Assembly (NCBI RefSeq): GCF_015206895.1
Contig: NZ_JADEXU010000048.1
Span: 1 to 48,805 of the forward strand
Source of the DNA: Nostoc sp. LEGE 12450
GTDB taxonomy: Bacteria; Cyanobacteriota; Cyanobacteriia; Cyanobacteriales; Nostocaceae
Length of the DNA: 48,805 bases
Direction: 5' to 3'
Part shown: piece after piece, positions 36,501 to 45,709 of the stretch
How the letters are laid out: every line of letters begins with the position of its first letter
How positions within the stretch are numbered: the stretch's first letter is position 1
Translations under genes and position numbers: made by a program
Notes under the pieces: generated by a model
What the model saw: only the letters and a program-made list of their open reading frames with translations
Told to the model about the DNA's origin: nothing
The model's database searches: none

Positions 36501-38196
36501 CAATTACAACCCTGTCACCCAAGGATTGTTCTTTTTCGCCATAGTCTTTTTCTAGTTTTGTGGGTTCCGTTGCACCAGGTATCAGTTTACCACTGGTGAT
36601 ATTTAGTGTTAAATTAGCGTAACCAGTACCCGTTTTCCCATCCGTGGGATCGGTAGGATACATCCAAGCATCTACAGGGCGTAGGGTATCGCCACTGCCT
36701 TGAAGCGGAGTAGTTGTGGCGTATGTACCTAATGCAACTGATTCAGTGCTTCCAGCAGCAACTTCTCTGTAAGGTACGCGGCGGGTGCGTTTTTGAAAGT
36801 AAAGCTGTAGCTGTTGTTTGCGTAGTGCGTCGTTTTCTGCTGTGGTGTAACTTGCTAAAGCAAGCTTATCCTTTTGTTGTTGAATACCTTTGGTAACTTC
36901 TGCGGGATCGGCATTTGTGGTAGCTATTTGGGCGTTAACTAGGCGAGTGATACGCTGAGTATAGGCAAGGCTGTTATAAGCCATGAAATTCGCTTCGTTT
37001 GATGCTGGAGTAGTTGATTTTGCAAAATCGACTTCAACAGGATCTGTGGCTTCTCCTTTTCTAAATAAATGCACTTTAGTGACATTGCCTAAGTCACTTG
37101 TATCTGTGAAGCCACCAGCGCCCAAGTTTCCACCAATTACTATTTTGGCATTATCGTTATCGTAGAAACAGGATTCCTTACTGCTAACTTGAAATAGCTT
37201 GACACTATTTGCTGGCGAACCAGTGAGAAAATTACTATTGGTAAAAATTCGTCCATTTAATCTGAAGGCGGGGCCTGGGCTAAGTCCTATATCATCTTCA
37301 TAAAGAACAGCATTATTAACTACAGGAAGTTGGATACGTTCTTGTTGATACTCTAAAGCAGAAAAGCTTTTATTACCTTTGTAAAGTTCGTATTTAGTAT
37401 TAGATGGCGTAGTAGTAATAGGAACGGTTGCTGTATAGACAAAAAAGGCTTTTTTCAACTTATTGCCTACTTTAAACCAGCCAGTATTACCTACTAAGGT
37501 AGCGCTTGTGCCTAGCGTATCTCCACAATCTCCACTGACATTACCAGCAGTCATTGGTAAAGTTCTTGCTTCTAATGGATTTCTGGCATATTTATATACA
37601 CCAGCGTTTATGGGAGGATTTCTAAAGTAAATGCCATAAAGTGTGTAGCTATCAAATTTCCCATTGTTGTCAGTATCTAAAGGGTATAGCCATGCAGTAT
37701 TTAGTGTCTTATCCTTTTCAGTAGTTTCAGTTCTTTTTGCTTTTTGATCGGTATTTAGAGCTAGTTGCAGTTGAGTTTCATCACCAAATGTATATTCATT
37801 GATATTGCCGCTCAAAGTAGAATACAACGCATCATCTGTTGGTGTGGCTCGTGGTAGTCGTCCGTCTTGAAACAGCTTATTTATTTTAGCTCTAGCTCGA
37901 TCAATAGCTGGAGTTGCAGCGTTGAGTGCAGCCTCATTTACTCGAACATTACTAGCATTTTTAGAGCGTTCAAAAGAGCGAAATAAAATTGCTGTTGTTA
38001 ACAGTACGACGACCAAAGTCACCATCGCCACTGTCGGCAATAAAAACCCAGCATTCTCTGAGTCGCGTCTTCTTCGAGTTCCAAAAATAGTTCGTAGTAA
38101 CCAAATAATTTGCTTGTTAATTGCAGATAAAAACTTCTTGCTAATTTGTCTGAAGTTTTTTTGAATTGCCTTGAGTAGCCGAGGTTTTCGAGACAT
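33586..38196 (-). CDS. hpsA: HpsA, large hormogonium polysaccharide secretion protein
   Basis: A 1536-aa protein. The N-terminal 50 residues are strongly basic (TRRRRD near 40-45). One hydrophobic segment GFLLPTVAMVTLVVVLLTTA (about 50-69) follows, resembling a PilX-type prepilin N-terminus (Gly-Phe start) but without the usual Glu at +5. The remaining about 1450 residues are soluble, Thr/Asn/Pro-rich, with paired Cys residues and no recognised enzyme motif. It is probably anchored in the inner membrane with the bulk outside. The gene heads the locus, and the 664-bp upstream gap holds an inverted repeat (38260-38288). The ATG at 38196 has GAGG upstream. Confidence 0.88.
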   Translation of the reverse strand: MSRKPRLLKAIQKNFRQISKKFLSAINKQIIWLLRTIFGTRRRRDSENAGFLLPTVAMVTLVVVLLTTAILFRSFERSKNASNVRVNEAALNAATPAIDRARAKINKLFQDGRLPRATPTDDALYSTLSGNINEYTFGDETQLQLALNTDQKAKRTETTEKDKTLNTAWLYPLDTDNNGKFDSYTLYGIYFRNPPINAGVYKYARNPLEARTLPMTAGNVSGDCGDTLGTSATLVGNTGWFKVGNKLKKAFFVYTATVPITTTPSNTKYELYKGNKSFSALEYQQERIQLPVVNNAVLYEDDIGLSPGPAFRLNGRIFTNSNFLTGSPANSVKLFQVSSKESCFYDNDNAKIVIGGNLGAGGFTDTSDLGNVTKVHLFRKGEATDPVEVDFAKSTTPASNEANFMAYNSLAYTQRITRLVNAQIATTNADPAEVTKGIQQQKDKLALASYTTAENDALRKQQLQLYFQKRTRRVPYREVAAGSTESVALGTYATTTPLQGSGDTLRPVDAWMYPTDPTDGKTGTGYANLTLNITSGKLIPGATEPTKLEKDYGEKEQSLGDRVVIGNNLPQIWWDSNQSQFVGPNFQDTQNISGVNWDLPTTPATPRTRRSRVQILADLGSTDRDKDWELAAAQVPSTIQDPFGGLRVVTGAGIYLPDSYTAASTTFTSATKEIWSDLMPVPQAPAPTQKTIKPYWMYDYSAVGASNYSSIQYKWPEIADPTKTPSLRMRATAVYHYKATSYDQQSPQPIACVSSFYVPTNSTTAKNQTGLPAWASNANSSATDGLSNNGIVYGPPTKAVSDYQAILTYQSQLKYPKGDIKGDPKRPITDTTNADYLAGRSIDDGLLAKALAKTAANRTLSEQSTIHAAICALQILDGSISPVTTTPPIPHGAIQEIAFLDPRQVKANQTSTTSTDYDLATKDRQPLEIRATVLDINSLRTTTYGAATPAQEYLLPNSGIIYATRNDALPDLSSTKTDPEAQKLESPVDYTLDPTRRPNAIMLINGSQIGRGTSNNYRDVEKGLILATNLPVYVKGNFNLHTQEEFTTALSDDWSNFYTRAKAQRNPNFACRPNDTRLPNCTTGDLWRPASVLADSVTLLSNNFRLGYRDEGDYDWSNSYNAPFPTLSGFSQYNSFVPVARWRDTTTGIPKDLDSTTTGFQGSSYLNNFVTPIALQIPPGTYLTEVCSATNVADCSDPTKATTAWTIQTACGGGGGNTFYNGQIVGKNGNPNNSRIKTGYIFDDPATDYSGGCFPATAPRRIAFVRDATTGQLVTPLRVLGVDNTNPGRVQEFPLGSTTSTTGGGQTLLPPPNDVFMPWLKPVITAGAITGFEPVLQINQPFATPQDPDNTNNIVSGTHNNWLQTATETTFNLIAVAGDTPARPTEDNGGLHNFVRFVENWNPTGGTSDAIKARISGSFVQTKRSGYATAPFNTSISTQSENFKYKIQGNNSRTPFYLAPTRQWGYDVALLSQSPDLLAQKLATIPDDLPDEYFREVGRDDAWVQSLLCAKKPDTSTPPVYTAAIDSDQRPSNCPS

Positions 38197-38259
38197 AGAT
38201 GCTTCCCTCTCAAATGCTTTATGTATGGCGAGTTTTCTAGTTTTTTTTACATCTTCAAC

Positions 38260-38288
38260 TATGCCTGTAAAATATTTTTATAGGCATA
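38260..38288. promoter_or_regulatory. 29-bp AT-rich inverted repeat in the hpsA leader
   Basis: TATGCCT (38260-38266) and AGGCATA (38282-38288) are perfect inverse arms around a near-palindromic AAAATATTTT core. It lies 64-92 bp before the hpsA ATG. It may be a regulator binding site or an mRNA leader hairpin; no identity can be given. Confidence 0.5.
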
Positions 38289-38716
38289 AAATGAGGCTAT
38301 ATTTATTATTTAATTACTGCCTTTTATTTGGCTATTTTTAAAATAAATTAGCTATTACAAAAGACAATTTATTAAAGTTATACCATTCATTGCTTATTTC
38401 TTTTATCCGGTAAATACTGAGATTTTGATAATTACTTGATTTAAGTTCGATAAAGAGTAAGAGCATAACTTCACAGTAAATTTGCGGAATGTATCTTGTC
38501 TAAAAGCAAATTTATGAAGATGTTGTTAAGAGAGTAAGCTTATAATACCCATCTGTTAAAGGAAAGATATCAGTTGGTTGCAAAATAATTAAATATAGGG
38601 GTTTTCACTTTGGTGCAATACTGTCAAAAGCTCACCCTATCTTGACCTTAATCCCTCTCCTTACCGTCTACACACAAGTCTTCTAGAGTTGCGCCACAGG
38701 CTTTTTATCCCACCAA

Positions 38717-38739
38717 CCCCCCTTAAAAAGAAAGGGGGG
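38717..38739. terminator. CCCCCCTT hairpin between metH and hpsA
   Basis: CCCCCCTT (38717-38724) and AAGGGGGG (38732-38739) pair perfectly around a 7-nt loop. A similar AAAGGGGGG repeat is common in Nostoc. It could end metH transcription. Confidence 0.45.
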
Positions 38740-38804
38740 CAAAAAGCTCTCAAAGTCTTCCAATTTATCGGAGGATTTAGGAGGATCTACAACATTTTGG
38801 TTTC

Positions 38805-38833
38805 GTAGAGAGATGTGTGTACACCGTAGCCTT
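38805..38833. repeat. Dispersed 29-bp repeat, copy 2
   Basis: Matches 19167-19195 with one substitution and lies just downstream of metH. Confidence 0.75.
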
Positions 38834-38860
38834 ATTAAGGAGAGGGGAAGGAGATATGGA

Positions 38861-41800
38861 TTAAGCGCTAAAGTATTTTGCTACTGGGTGGTAAGTAATA
38901 ATTGCAGTGGTAGACTGTTCTGGATAAAGTTGTTCACTTTCATCCATATACAATTTAATTCTGTCAGTCTGCAATAATTCCAGTTGCTTGTATTGGTCTT
39001 GGATATTCGGGCAAGCTGGATAACCAAAACTATACCGTGAGCCACGATAGCGTTGTGCTAATATGTCCCGAATATTGTCGGGTTCTTCAGCAGTAAAACC
39101 TAACTCTCGGCGGATTCTGGCATGTGTCCACTCAGCTACAGCCTCTGCAACCTGCACCGCCATACCGTGGAAATACAGATAATCGGTGTATTGATTAGCC
39201 GCAAACAGCTTTTGAGCGAACTCTGTGGCAATTTCCCCTACAGTCACCGCCTGCATCGGGAAGACATCAATAATTCCCGATTCCTTTGGTGCAAAGAAAT
39301 CTGCTATGCATAGCCGCCTTAAAGACTTCTGTCTGGGGAATTCAAAAGTTGTAACCTGCTGTGATTGGTTCCATATATGTAGAGAATTCCCCTCAGCTTG
39401 ACAAGGGAAATACCCATAAATCACCTGGGGATGCAACAGATTCTCTTCAATAATTCGCTGTTTCCAAGTTTCTAAAATTGGGTAGACTTTCTCAGCTAAG
39501 AAAGCCTGATATTCTTCCTTAGATTGTTCCTTTGGTTTACGGAATTGCCACTGTCCAGCAACCAAAGCTTGTAAATCTAAGTGCCAGAATATTTCCTCGA
39601 TGGGAATATCACTAGGCTGCAACAACTGCGTTCCCCAGAAAGGCGGTGTTGGACGTTCAATATCTATCGCCACAGCATCAGAACGTCTCGTATCTACTAC
39701 TTTTGGTTCAGCAGATGTTTCTTCAGCAGTCTTAGCTTTTGGTTCTTTGTGACCATTTGTCGAAACTTCAGCAATTTCGACTTCATTCAAAAATCCTTGC
39801 AAATCTTCCCAGTTACCAGTAGCTTTTGCTGGCATTAATTTATCCATGAAGTGCAAGTCAGAAAAGGCATCTTTGCCATAAACGACTTTACCTTTATAGG
39901 TATTTTGGCAATCTTCATACACAAATTTGGGAGTCAGCGCCGCACCACCTAAAATTACGGGGACACTAATTCCCTTTTCGTTAAATACCTCCAAGTTTTC
40001 TTTCATGAAGGCGGTGGATTTTACCAGCAAACCACTCATGGCTATACAATCAGGTTTGTTCTGTTCGTAAGCGTTGATGATGTTTTCCACTGGTTGTTTA
40101 ATTCCCAGGTTAATCACCTTGTAGCCGTTATTGGACAAGATGATATCCACCAAATTTTTACCAATGTCGTGGACATCGCCTTTGACTGTGGCAATGAGAA
40201 AGGTTCCCTTGGCATTGTTGCCTGATTCTGATTTTTCCATGAAGGGTTCTAGAAATGCCACCGCCGCTTTCATGGTTTCGGCAGATTGCAAAACGAAGGG
40301 TAACTGCATTTGTCCAGAACCGAACAATTCCCCGACAACTTTCATGCCATCTAACAGGAAGGTGTTGATAATCTCCAAGGGGGGATGTTCTTCTAAGGCT
40401 TTTTTCAGATGTTCTTCTAAGCCAATGCGTTCGCCGTCGATGATGTGGCGTGTGAGGCGTTCGGGGATGGGGAGACTTTCATCTAAGGAGCGATCGCGCT
40501 TAGTTGTCACCCCGGCAAACGCTGTGGTAAGCTCTCCCAAGGGATCGTAAACGCAGACGTTACCCTCAAATTTCCGCTCATCATAAATCAATTGGCGACA
40601 AATTTCTTGATGGCGTTCCTCAATCTTCGATAACGGTAAAATTTTGTTAGCACTGACAATAGCTGCATCCATTCCCGCCGTCGTCGCTTCGTGCAAAAAC
40701 ACCGAGTTCAACACCATCCGCGACGCTGGATTCAAACCAAAGGAAATATTGGAAACACCCAAAATCACATGACATCCAGGCAATCCTTCACGAATGCGTC
40801 GGATGGATTCAATGGTAGCTTTACCGTTTTCTCGGTCTTCTTCAATCCCGGTGGAAATGGGTAACGCGAGGGTATCAAAGAATATTTCTGTGGGTGGTAT
40901 GCCAAATTCTACAGCTTGACGGTATGCGCGTTGAGCGATCGCAAACTTTTTGTCTGCTGTTCGTGCCATCCCATCTTCATCGATAGTACCAATGACTATA
41001 CCAGCACCGTATTTCTTCGCCAACTCCAACACTTTTAAAAAGCGCGGTTCTCCATCTTCGTAGTTGGTGGAATTCAGCAAACACTTACCACCTGCAACCT
41101 TTAAACCCGCCTCCATCTTTTCCCATTCGGTGGAATCAAGCATTAAAGGCAATGTCACATTATTAACAATGCGCGAAACTAATTCGTGCATATCCCGCAC
41201 GCCGTCGCGTCCCACATAATCGACGTTGACATCGAGGATGTGTGCGCCTTCTTTGACTTGCGCCCTCGCCATTGAAACGAGTCCATCCCAATCTTCGGCA
41301 TTTAGCAAATCGCGGCACTTCTTGGAACCACTGGCGTTGAGGCGTTCGCCAACAATCAAGAAGGAATTATCTTGGTCGTAGGGTTGAGTGGTGTAAATTG
41401 ATGCTGCTGCTGGTTCTAAACTTGGCTGTCTAACTTTTGGCTTCAGGTCTTTAGCAAGTTCGGCCAATTGTTGAATGTGTTCTGGACGCGTCCCACAGCA
41501 ACCCCCGATCACTTGGACACCCAAATCTTCAACAAAATGCATCAATGACATCCGTAATTCTAACGGTGTCAGGCAGTAGTGCGCTTGACCGCCGACGTTT
41601 TCGGGTAAACCCGCGTTGGGAATACAGGAAACGATGAAAGGTGAATGTTCTGACAGATACTTGATGTGTGGTTTCATCAAGTCTGGGCCTGTGGCGCAGT
41701 TTAGACCGAGAATATCAATTGGGTAAGGTTCCAAAATTGTCAGCACAGCGCTGATTTCTGAACCTACCAACATTGTGCCCATGCTTTCCATTGTCACAGA

Positions 41801-42379
41801 AACCATCAACGGGCGGCGATCGCCTTTTTTGGCAAACACTTCTTCAATTCCATTCAGCGCCGCCTTAATTTGCAGCACATCTTGGCAAGTTTCCACCAGA
41901 AATAAATCAACACCACCATCCCACAGCGCCTCTGCTTGTTCGGCAAAAGTAGCTTTCATGGTGTCAAAGTCAATATGTCCCAAGGTAGGGAGTTTTGTTG
42001 TCGGGCCGATGGAACCTGCCACAAACCGGGGTTTTTCTGGCGTAGAAAATTCCGCAGCCACACGCTTCGCCAATTCTGCGGCTGTCTTGCTGAGGTAATA
42101 CGCTTGGTCTGCCAAGTCATATTCTGCCAGCACCAAGGACGTACTACCAAAGGTATCGGTTTCAATCACATCCGCACCAGCAGCAAGAAAGTCGCGGTGA
42201 ACCTTAGCGACTGCTTCGGGTTTGGTGTGAACTAAGTATTCGTTACAACCTTCATACTGTGGGCCGCCGAAGTCTTCAGCAGTCAGGTTTTGGGTTTGCA
42301 GGTTGGTTCCCATCGCCCCGTCGAAGACGAGGACTGGGCTATCTGGACTACGCAGGCGTTCAAGGAAAGAATGAGTCAT
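38861..42379 (-). CDS. metH: Cobalamin-dependent methionine synthase
   Basis: A 1172-aa multi-domain enzyme transferring methyl from methyltetrahydrofolate through cobalamin to homocysteine. In order: homocysteine-binding domain (about 1-320) with zinc Cys in GLNCATGPD and [10 protein letters not shown]; pterin-binding domain (about 335-620, [27 protein letters not shown]); cobalamin cap (about 640-715); cobalamin-binding domain with DVHDIGKN at about 735-742 carrying the Co-ligand His; and the C-terminal activation domain (about 945-1172) with [16 protein letters not shown] that binds AdoMet. All parts are present. The start ATG is at 42379. It is the only methionine biosynthesis gene in the window. 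Confidence 0.97.
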   Translation of the reverse strand: MTHSFLERLRSPDSPVLVFDGAMGTNLQTQNLTAEDFGGPQYEGCNEYLVHTKPEAVAKVHRDFLAAGADVIETDTFGSTSLVLAEYDLADQAYYLSKTAAELAKRVAAEFSTPEKPRFVAGSIGPTTKLPTLGHIDFDTMKATFAEQAEALWDGGVDLFLVETCQDVLQIKAALNGIEEVFAKKGDRRPLMVSVTMESMGTMLVGSEISAVLTILEPYPIDILGLNCATGPDLMKPHIKYLSEHSPFIVSCIPNAGLPENVGGQAHYCLTPLELRMSLMHFVEDLGVQVIGGCCGTRPEHIQQLAELAKDLKPKVRQPSLEPAAASIYTTQPYDQDNSFLIVGERLNASGSKKCRDLLNAEDWDGLVSMARAQVKEGAHILDVNVDYVGRDGVRDMHELVSRIVNNVTLPLMLDSTEWEKMEAGLKVAGGKCLLNSTNYEDGEPRFLKVLELAKKYGAGIVIGTIDEDGMARTADKKFAIAQRAYRQAVEFGIPPTEIFFDTLALPISTGIEEDRENGKATIESIRRIREGLPGCHVILGVSNISFGLNPASRMVLNSVFLHEATTAGMDAAIVSANKILPLSKIEERHQEICRQLIYDERKFEGNVCVYDPLGELTTAFAGVTTKRDRSLDESLPIPERLTRHIIDGERIGLEEHLKKALEEHPPLEIINTFLLDGMKVVGELFGSGQMQLPFVLQSAETMKAAVAFLEPFMEKSESGNNAKGTFLIATVKGDVHDIGKNLVDIILSNNGYKVINLGIKQPVENIINAYEQNKPDCIAMSGLLVKSTAFMKENLEVFNEKGISVPVILGGAALTPKFVYEDCQNTYKGKVVYGKDAFSDLHFMDKLMPAKATGNWEDLQGFLNEVEIAEVSTNGHKEPKAKTAEETSAEPKVVDTRRSDAVAIDIERPTPPFWGTQLLQPSDIPIEEIFWHLDLQALVAGQWQFRKPKEQSKEEYQAFLAEKVYPILETWKQRIIEENLLHPQVIYGYFPCQAEGNSLHIWNQSQQVTTFEFPRQKSLRRLCIADFFAPKESGIIDVFPMQAVTVGEIATEFAQKLFAANQYTDYLYFHGMAVQVAEAVAEWTHARIRRELGFTAEEPDNIRDILAQRYRGSRYSFGYPACPNIQDQYKQLELLQTDRIKLYMDESEQLYPEQSTTAIITYHPVAKYFSA

Positions 42380-42490
42380 ATTTTCCTAGAAGAAATGAGG
42401 ACATCAAGTGAGTCTTGTGATACTCAACTTACTTTATTATTTTCCAAAATTTTGGGAGTTTCGGCAGTATGTAATGGAAAAATTTTGATA

Positions 42491-42528
42491 TATACTGAAG
42501 CGACTGATGTACTTACATTGTCAGTATA
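42491..42528. promoter_or_regulatory. Nested inverted repeat ahead of the orphan/DUF488 module
   Basis: TATACTGA (42491-42498) and TCAGTATA (42521-42528) are exact inverse arms, and an inner pair TGTA/TACA (42508-42517) is centred inside. It lies 33 bp before the GTG of the 260-aa orphan and 112 bp before the metH ATG on the other strand. It could be an operator for autoregulation of the two-gene module or a leader hairpin. No regulator gene is adjacent. Confidence 0.45.
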
Positions 42529-42560
42529 CATAGTGAGCTAGTTCATATAGAGGTCGTTCT

Positions 42561-43343
42561 GTGGAAAGAAGAAAAATTTTAATTGCAACTAAAACATACC
42601 CTTCAATTAGCACAAAATATCAAGAAACAGTCTGTACAGCAGGAGTTTTATTAGATGATGACGATAAACCAGTTCAGTGGATTCGGATTTATCCCATTCG
42701 TTTCCGTCAATTAGATTTTGATCAGCGTTATCCCAGATGGTCAATTATAAGTGCTAAAATAGAAAGAAATGATAAAGATTACAGAGAAGAAAGTTTTCGT
42801 ATAGATGATTCTTCAATAGAAGTAATACGAAAAATTGATACTAGCAAAAACTGGGAAGAGCGAAAAGCTTTGGTTTTGCCACTAGAATTCAAATCTATTC
42901 TCGATATTAAAGAGCAAGGTAAGTCTCTCGGTATTATTAAACCACAAACTATAAAAAAATACTTTTGCAAGAAGGAAATAGAACGGGAGTGGAAACCAAA
43001 ACAGCAAGCAATATTAGATCAGATGGACTTGTTTGAGCCTTCAGTACAGTTAGATAAAATTCCTTATAAGTTTGGTTACGAATTTTTTTCTAAAGATGGA
43101 AAAAGGCATCGTTGTACAATAAATGATTGGGAAATTCAACAACTTTATAGAGGCTGTAGAGATAGATCAAAGGAAACAAGTATGGAGAATAAAGAAAAGG
43201 AGGCTTTAGAAAAAGTACGCCAAAAATTAGAAGACGAGTTTTTAAGCAAAAAAGATTTATACTTTATCATGGGAAACCTAAAAAATCACAAAAATAGCTT
43301 TATGATTATTGGGATATTTTACCCACCATTAATCAAAATATAA
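42561..43343 (+). CDS. Orphan protein of a DUF488-linked two-gene module
   Basis: A 260-aa soluble protein that I do not recognise as a named family. Near the N-terminus it reads KTYPSISTKYQETVCTAGVL followed by WIRIYPIRFRQLD. The C-terminus has KRHRCTINDWEIQQLYRGC and ends YFIMGNLKNHKNSFMIIGIF. These look like conserved blocks. There is no signal peptide or membrane helix. The GTG start at 42561 is supported by AGAGG seven bases upstream. It is AT-rich compared with neighbouring metH and sits 31 bp before the DUF488 gene, so the two form an operon. The function is unknown; nucleic-acid or defence roles are guesses. Confidence 0.65.
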   Translation: MERRKILIATKTYPSISTKYQETVCTAGVLLDDDDKPVQWIRIYPIRFRQLDFDQRYPRWSIISAKIERNDKDYREESFRIDDSSIEVIRKIDTSKNWEERKALVLPLEFKSILDIKEQGKSLGIIKPQTIKKYFCKKEIEREWKPKQQAILDQMDLFEPSVQLDKIPYKFGYEFFSKDGKRHRCTINDWEIQQLYRGCRDRSKETSMENKEKEALEKVRQKLEDEFLSKKDLYFIMGNLKNHKNSFMIIGIFYPPLIKI

Positions 43344-43374
43344 TATTTAAAGTTGATTGTTCCAGGAATTAAAA

Positions 43375-43797
43375 ATGAAAGTGAAAGATATTGCTAAAAC
43401 AAGATGTATACTTACTTTTGGATATGGCAATCGCAAAGACTACGATTCCTTCTTGGAATACCTGCAAAAGTTTGATGTGGAATGTGTTGTTGATGTGAGG
43501 ATGGTTCCTCGTGCTTGGAGCCGTAAATGGTACGGCGACAAAATTAAAATATTCTGTGAATCAAATCATATTGAGTATATTTCTAAAACCGCTTTAGGTA
43601 ACACATCTGGAAAAGAAAATTGGATTCCTATAAATCAGGAAGAAGCAAAGAAAGCTCTACATGAAATTGCACAAATTGCTCAAACAGGTAATATTTTATT
43701 GTTGTGTGCTGAAATGAACCCGAATCGCTGTCATCGAAAAGAAGTTGCTGATTGTTTGGGAAACTTGGTATCAATTCCTGTTAAGCATTTAGAGTAG
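43375..43797 (+). CDS. DUF488 family protein
   Basis: A 140-aa protein with the family signature: TFGYGNRKDYDSFLEYL, VVDVRMVPRAWSRKWYG, and LLCAEMNPNRCHRKEVA with the conserved Cys-x8-Cys-His-Arg. DUF488 proteins are widespread, often near nucleic-acid or defence genes, and their chemistry is unproven. The ATG at 43375 with AGGA before it is chosen over a TTG six codons upstream. It follows the 260-aa orphan and shares its AT-rich composition, suggesting the pair moved together. It is convergent with the ABC transporter. Confidence 0.82.
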   Translation: MKVKDIAKTRCILTFGYGNRKDYDSFLEYLQKFDVECVVDVRMVPRAWSRKWYGDKIKIFCESNHIEYISKTALGNTSGKENWIPINQEEAKKALHEIAQIAQTGNILLLCAEMNPNRCHRKEVADCLGNLVSIPVKHLE

Positions 43798-43856
43798 TAA
43801 AATACAATTTTTTTACTACTTAGGGAAGAGTGCTTAATAGACCTCATCTTAGAAGA

Positions 43857-43893
43857 AGCGATCGCAACCTATAGCTTTGGTGGTGCGATCGCT
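43857..43893. terminator. HIP1-based hairpin between convergent genes
   Basis: AGCGATCGCAACC (43857-43869) and GGTGCGATCGCT (43882-43893) pair with one bulge around a 12-nt loop. Each arm contains a full GCGATCGC octamer. It sits between the convergent DUF488 and ABC-transporter genes and could end both transcripts. Confidence 0.5.
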
Positions 43894-43945
43894 ATTAGAA
43901 TTATCCGTAAATCTGAAATGCTTACTATACTGTGGTTTTAGCGAT

Positions 43946-45709
43946 TTACTGATAACCAGCCGCTTGTAACAGGAACAACTTGGCATAACGCCCTTTTAGC
44001 TGTAGCAATTCTTCGTGAGTTCCCTGTTCTATAACTTCGCCGTTTTCTATAACTACGATTTTGTCAGCCATTCGGACTGTAGAGAAGCGATGGGAAATCA
44101 AAAGTACCATCTGATTTTGAGTAATAGCGCGAAAATGATTGAAAATCTCAAACTCAGCTTGGGCATCTATTGCTGATGTTGGTTCATCCAATACTAAGAT
44201 ATCTGCTTGCGATCGCATAAAAGCACGAGACAAGGCAATTTTCTGCCACTGTCCCCCAGAAAGTTCCTGTCCTCCTTTAAACCAACGACCAAGTTGAGTC
44301 TGGAAGCTTTGGGGTAATTGGTCAATAAAAGATTGGGCCATGCCTTTTTCAGCAGCAGTTTGCCAACGGTTTTTATTTTCGAGATGTTCTACATCACCCA
44401 CGCCGATATTCTCGCCCACAGTGAACTGATAGCGGACAAAGTTCTGGAAAATCACACCAATACGACGACGCAACACATCCACATCCCATTCCTGCAAGTC
44501 CAAGCCATCTAAAAAAATTCGCCCAGAATCTGGGGTGTAGAGTCGGGTAAGTAGTTTGATTAAAGTAGTCTTACCGGAACCGTTTTCACCCACAATTGCC
44601 AGTTTTTCTCTGGGTTTCAAGTGTAGCGAAATGTTTGTCAAGGCTGGTTTAGAACTTCCCGGATAAGTAAATGATACGTTCTCAAAACGGATACCATCTT
44701 GGGGATTTAAACCAATAGTTGCCTTACCCCAAGATTTTGGTACTTCTTCTTCTAAAAAATCGTAGAGATTTGATAAATATAGGTTGTCTTCATACATCCC
44801 TCCAATAGACGTGAGGGCATTGGAGAAGGTTGATTGTCCTTGGCGAAAAACGGTGAGATACATTGTCATATCTCCCAAGGAAATCTTACCTCGCACTGTT
44901 TCTAGTACAATCCAAGCATAAGCTAGGTAAAAAGCACCAGTACTCACTAAACCCAGGAGATAGCCCCACAATCCTCGCCGCAGAGTCAAATCGCGGTCTT
45001 CGCCATAGAGTTGATGAAACAGGTTGCGGTAACGCCCTAGCAGCATCTCTCCCAACTGGTAGAGTTTGACTTCTGTGACAAAATCTTCTCTTGCTAGCAG
45101 ATTTTCTAAGTAATGCTGTTGACGAGTTTCTGCCGCCCGCCAACTAAATAGGCGAAAGCCTTCTCCAGCAAACTTAGTTTCGGCAATAAATACAGGCATC
45201 GCTGCTAAAATCAGCACCACCACCGCCCAAGCTGAGAAATTTACTAGCAAAATACCGTAGGTAATCAGGGAAAGGGCATTTTGCACCAATCCAAAGGTGC
45301 GGTTTACTAACGAAAGGGGACGAACTGATGCTTCTCGTCGGGCATTAGTCAATTTGTCATAAAATTCTGAGTCTTCAAACTGCCTAAGATCCAGTGTCAG
45401 CGCCTTTTCTAAGATGAGTACATTCACTCGCTGACCCATTAGCGCCCGTAATAATGACTGGCAAATGAGGATTCCCCGTTGACTACCTGCTAGTAGAATT
45501 ACAGCGATCGCTTCTAATCCTACATAAAATAGGGAAGGATAAATATTGACAAAACCATTGTTTTGTAAATTAACTTGAGAGGCAAATACCACTGCATCAA
45601 CAATTAATTTACTGGTGTAGGATATTGCCGCCGGCAAAAGACCAGCCACTAAAGTTAAACTCGCCAGCAGAATGGTAAGCGATCGGCTGGTAGTCCATAC
45701 CAAGTTCAC
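43946..45709 (-). CDS. ABC transporter, fused permease and ATPase
   Basis: A homodimeric-type exporter half-transporter of at least 587 aa. The permease (residues 1-310) has five to six membrane helices. The ATPase shows Walker A GENGSGKTTL at about 375, the Q-loop IFQNFVRYQF, the signature LSGGQ at about 482 and Walker B ILVLDEPTSAID. The substrate is unknown. The first usable start in the frame is GTG at 45709. However, the open frame continues 21 codons upstream (ILRQSLTVFRYSGRAVNLVW), and a good ATG at 45777 is out of frame by one base across an A9 run. The true start may lie across that run. Confidence 0.88.
   Translation of the reverse strand: MNLVWTTSRSLTILLASLTLVAGLLPAAISYTSKLIVDAVVFASQVNLQNNGFVNIYPSLFYVGLEAIAVILLAGSQRGILICQSLLRALMGQRVNVLILEKALTLDLRQFEDSEFYDKLTNARREASVRPLSLVNRTFGLVQNALSLITYGILLVNFSAWAVVVLILAAMPVFIAETKFAGEGFRLFSWRAAETRQQHYLENLLAREDFVTEVKLYQLGEMLLGRYRNLFHQLYGEDRDLTLRRGLWGYLLGLVSTGAFYLAYAWIVLETVRGKISLGDMTMYLTVFRQGQSTFSNALTSIGGMYEDNLYLSNLYDFLEEEVPKSWGKATIGLNPQDGIRFENVSFTYPGSSKPALTNISLHLKPREKLAIVGENGSGKTTLIKLLTRLYTPDSGRIFLDGLDLQEWDVDVLRRRIGVIFQNFVRYQFTVGENIGVGDVEHLENKNRWQTAAEKGMAQSFIDQLPQSFQTQLGRWFKGGQELSGGQWQKIALSRAFMRSQADILVLDEPTSAIDAQAEFEIFNHFRAITQNQMVLLISHRFSTVRMADKIVVIENGEVIEQGTHEELLQLKGRYAKLFLLQAAGYQ

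Larger units (their letters stand above)
38197..38860. other. hps promoter region and metH downstream region
   Basis: No gene in 664 bp. The right part carries CCCCCCTT/AAGGGGGG (38717-38739) and the 29-bp repeat copy at 38805-38833, both just past metH. The left part is strongly AT-rich and holds the inverted repeat at 38260-38288. This suggests that hpsA starts its own transcript rather than being read through from metH. Confidence 0.55.

Noticed and set aside
42380..42560. Cobalamin riboswitch ahead of metH
   Set aside because: The gap is only 181 bp and the characteristic B12 box is not visible on the minus strand. The only structure seen is the small inverted repeat.
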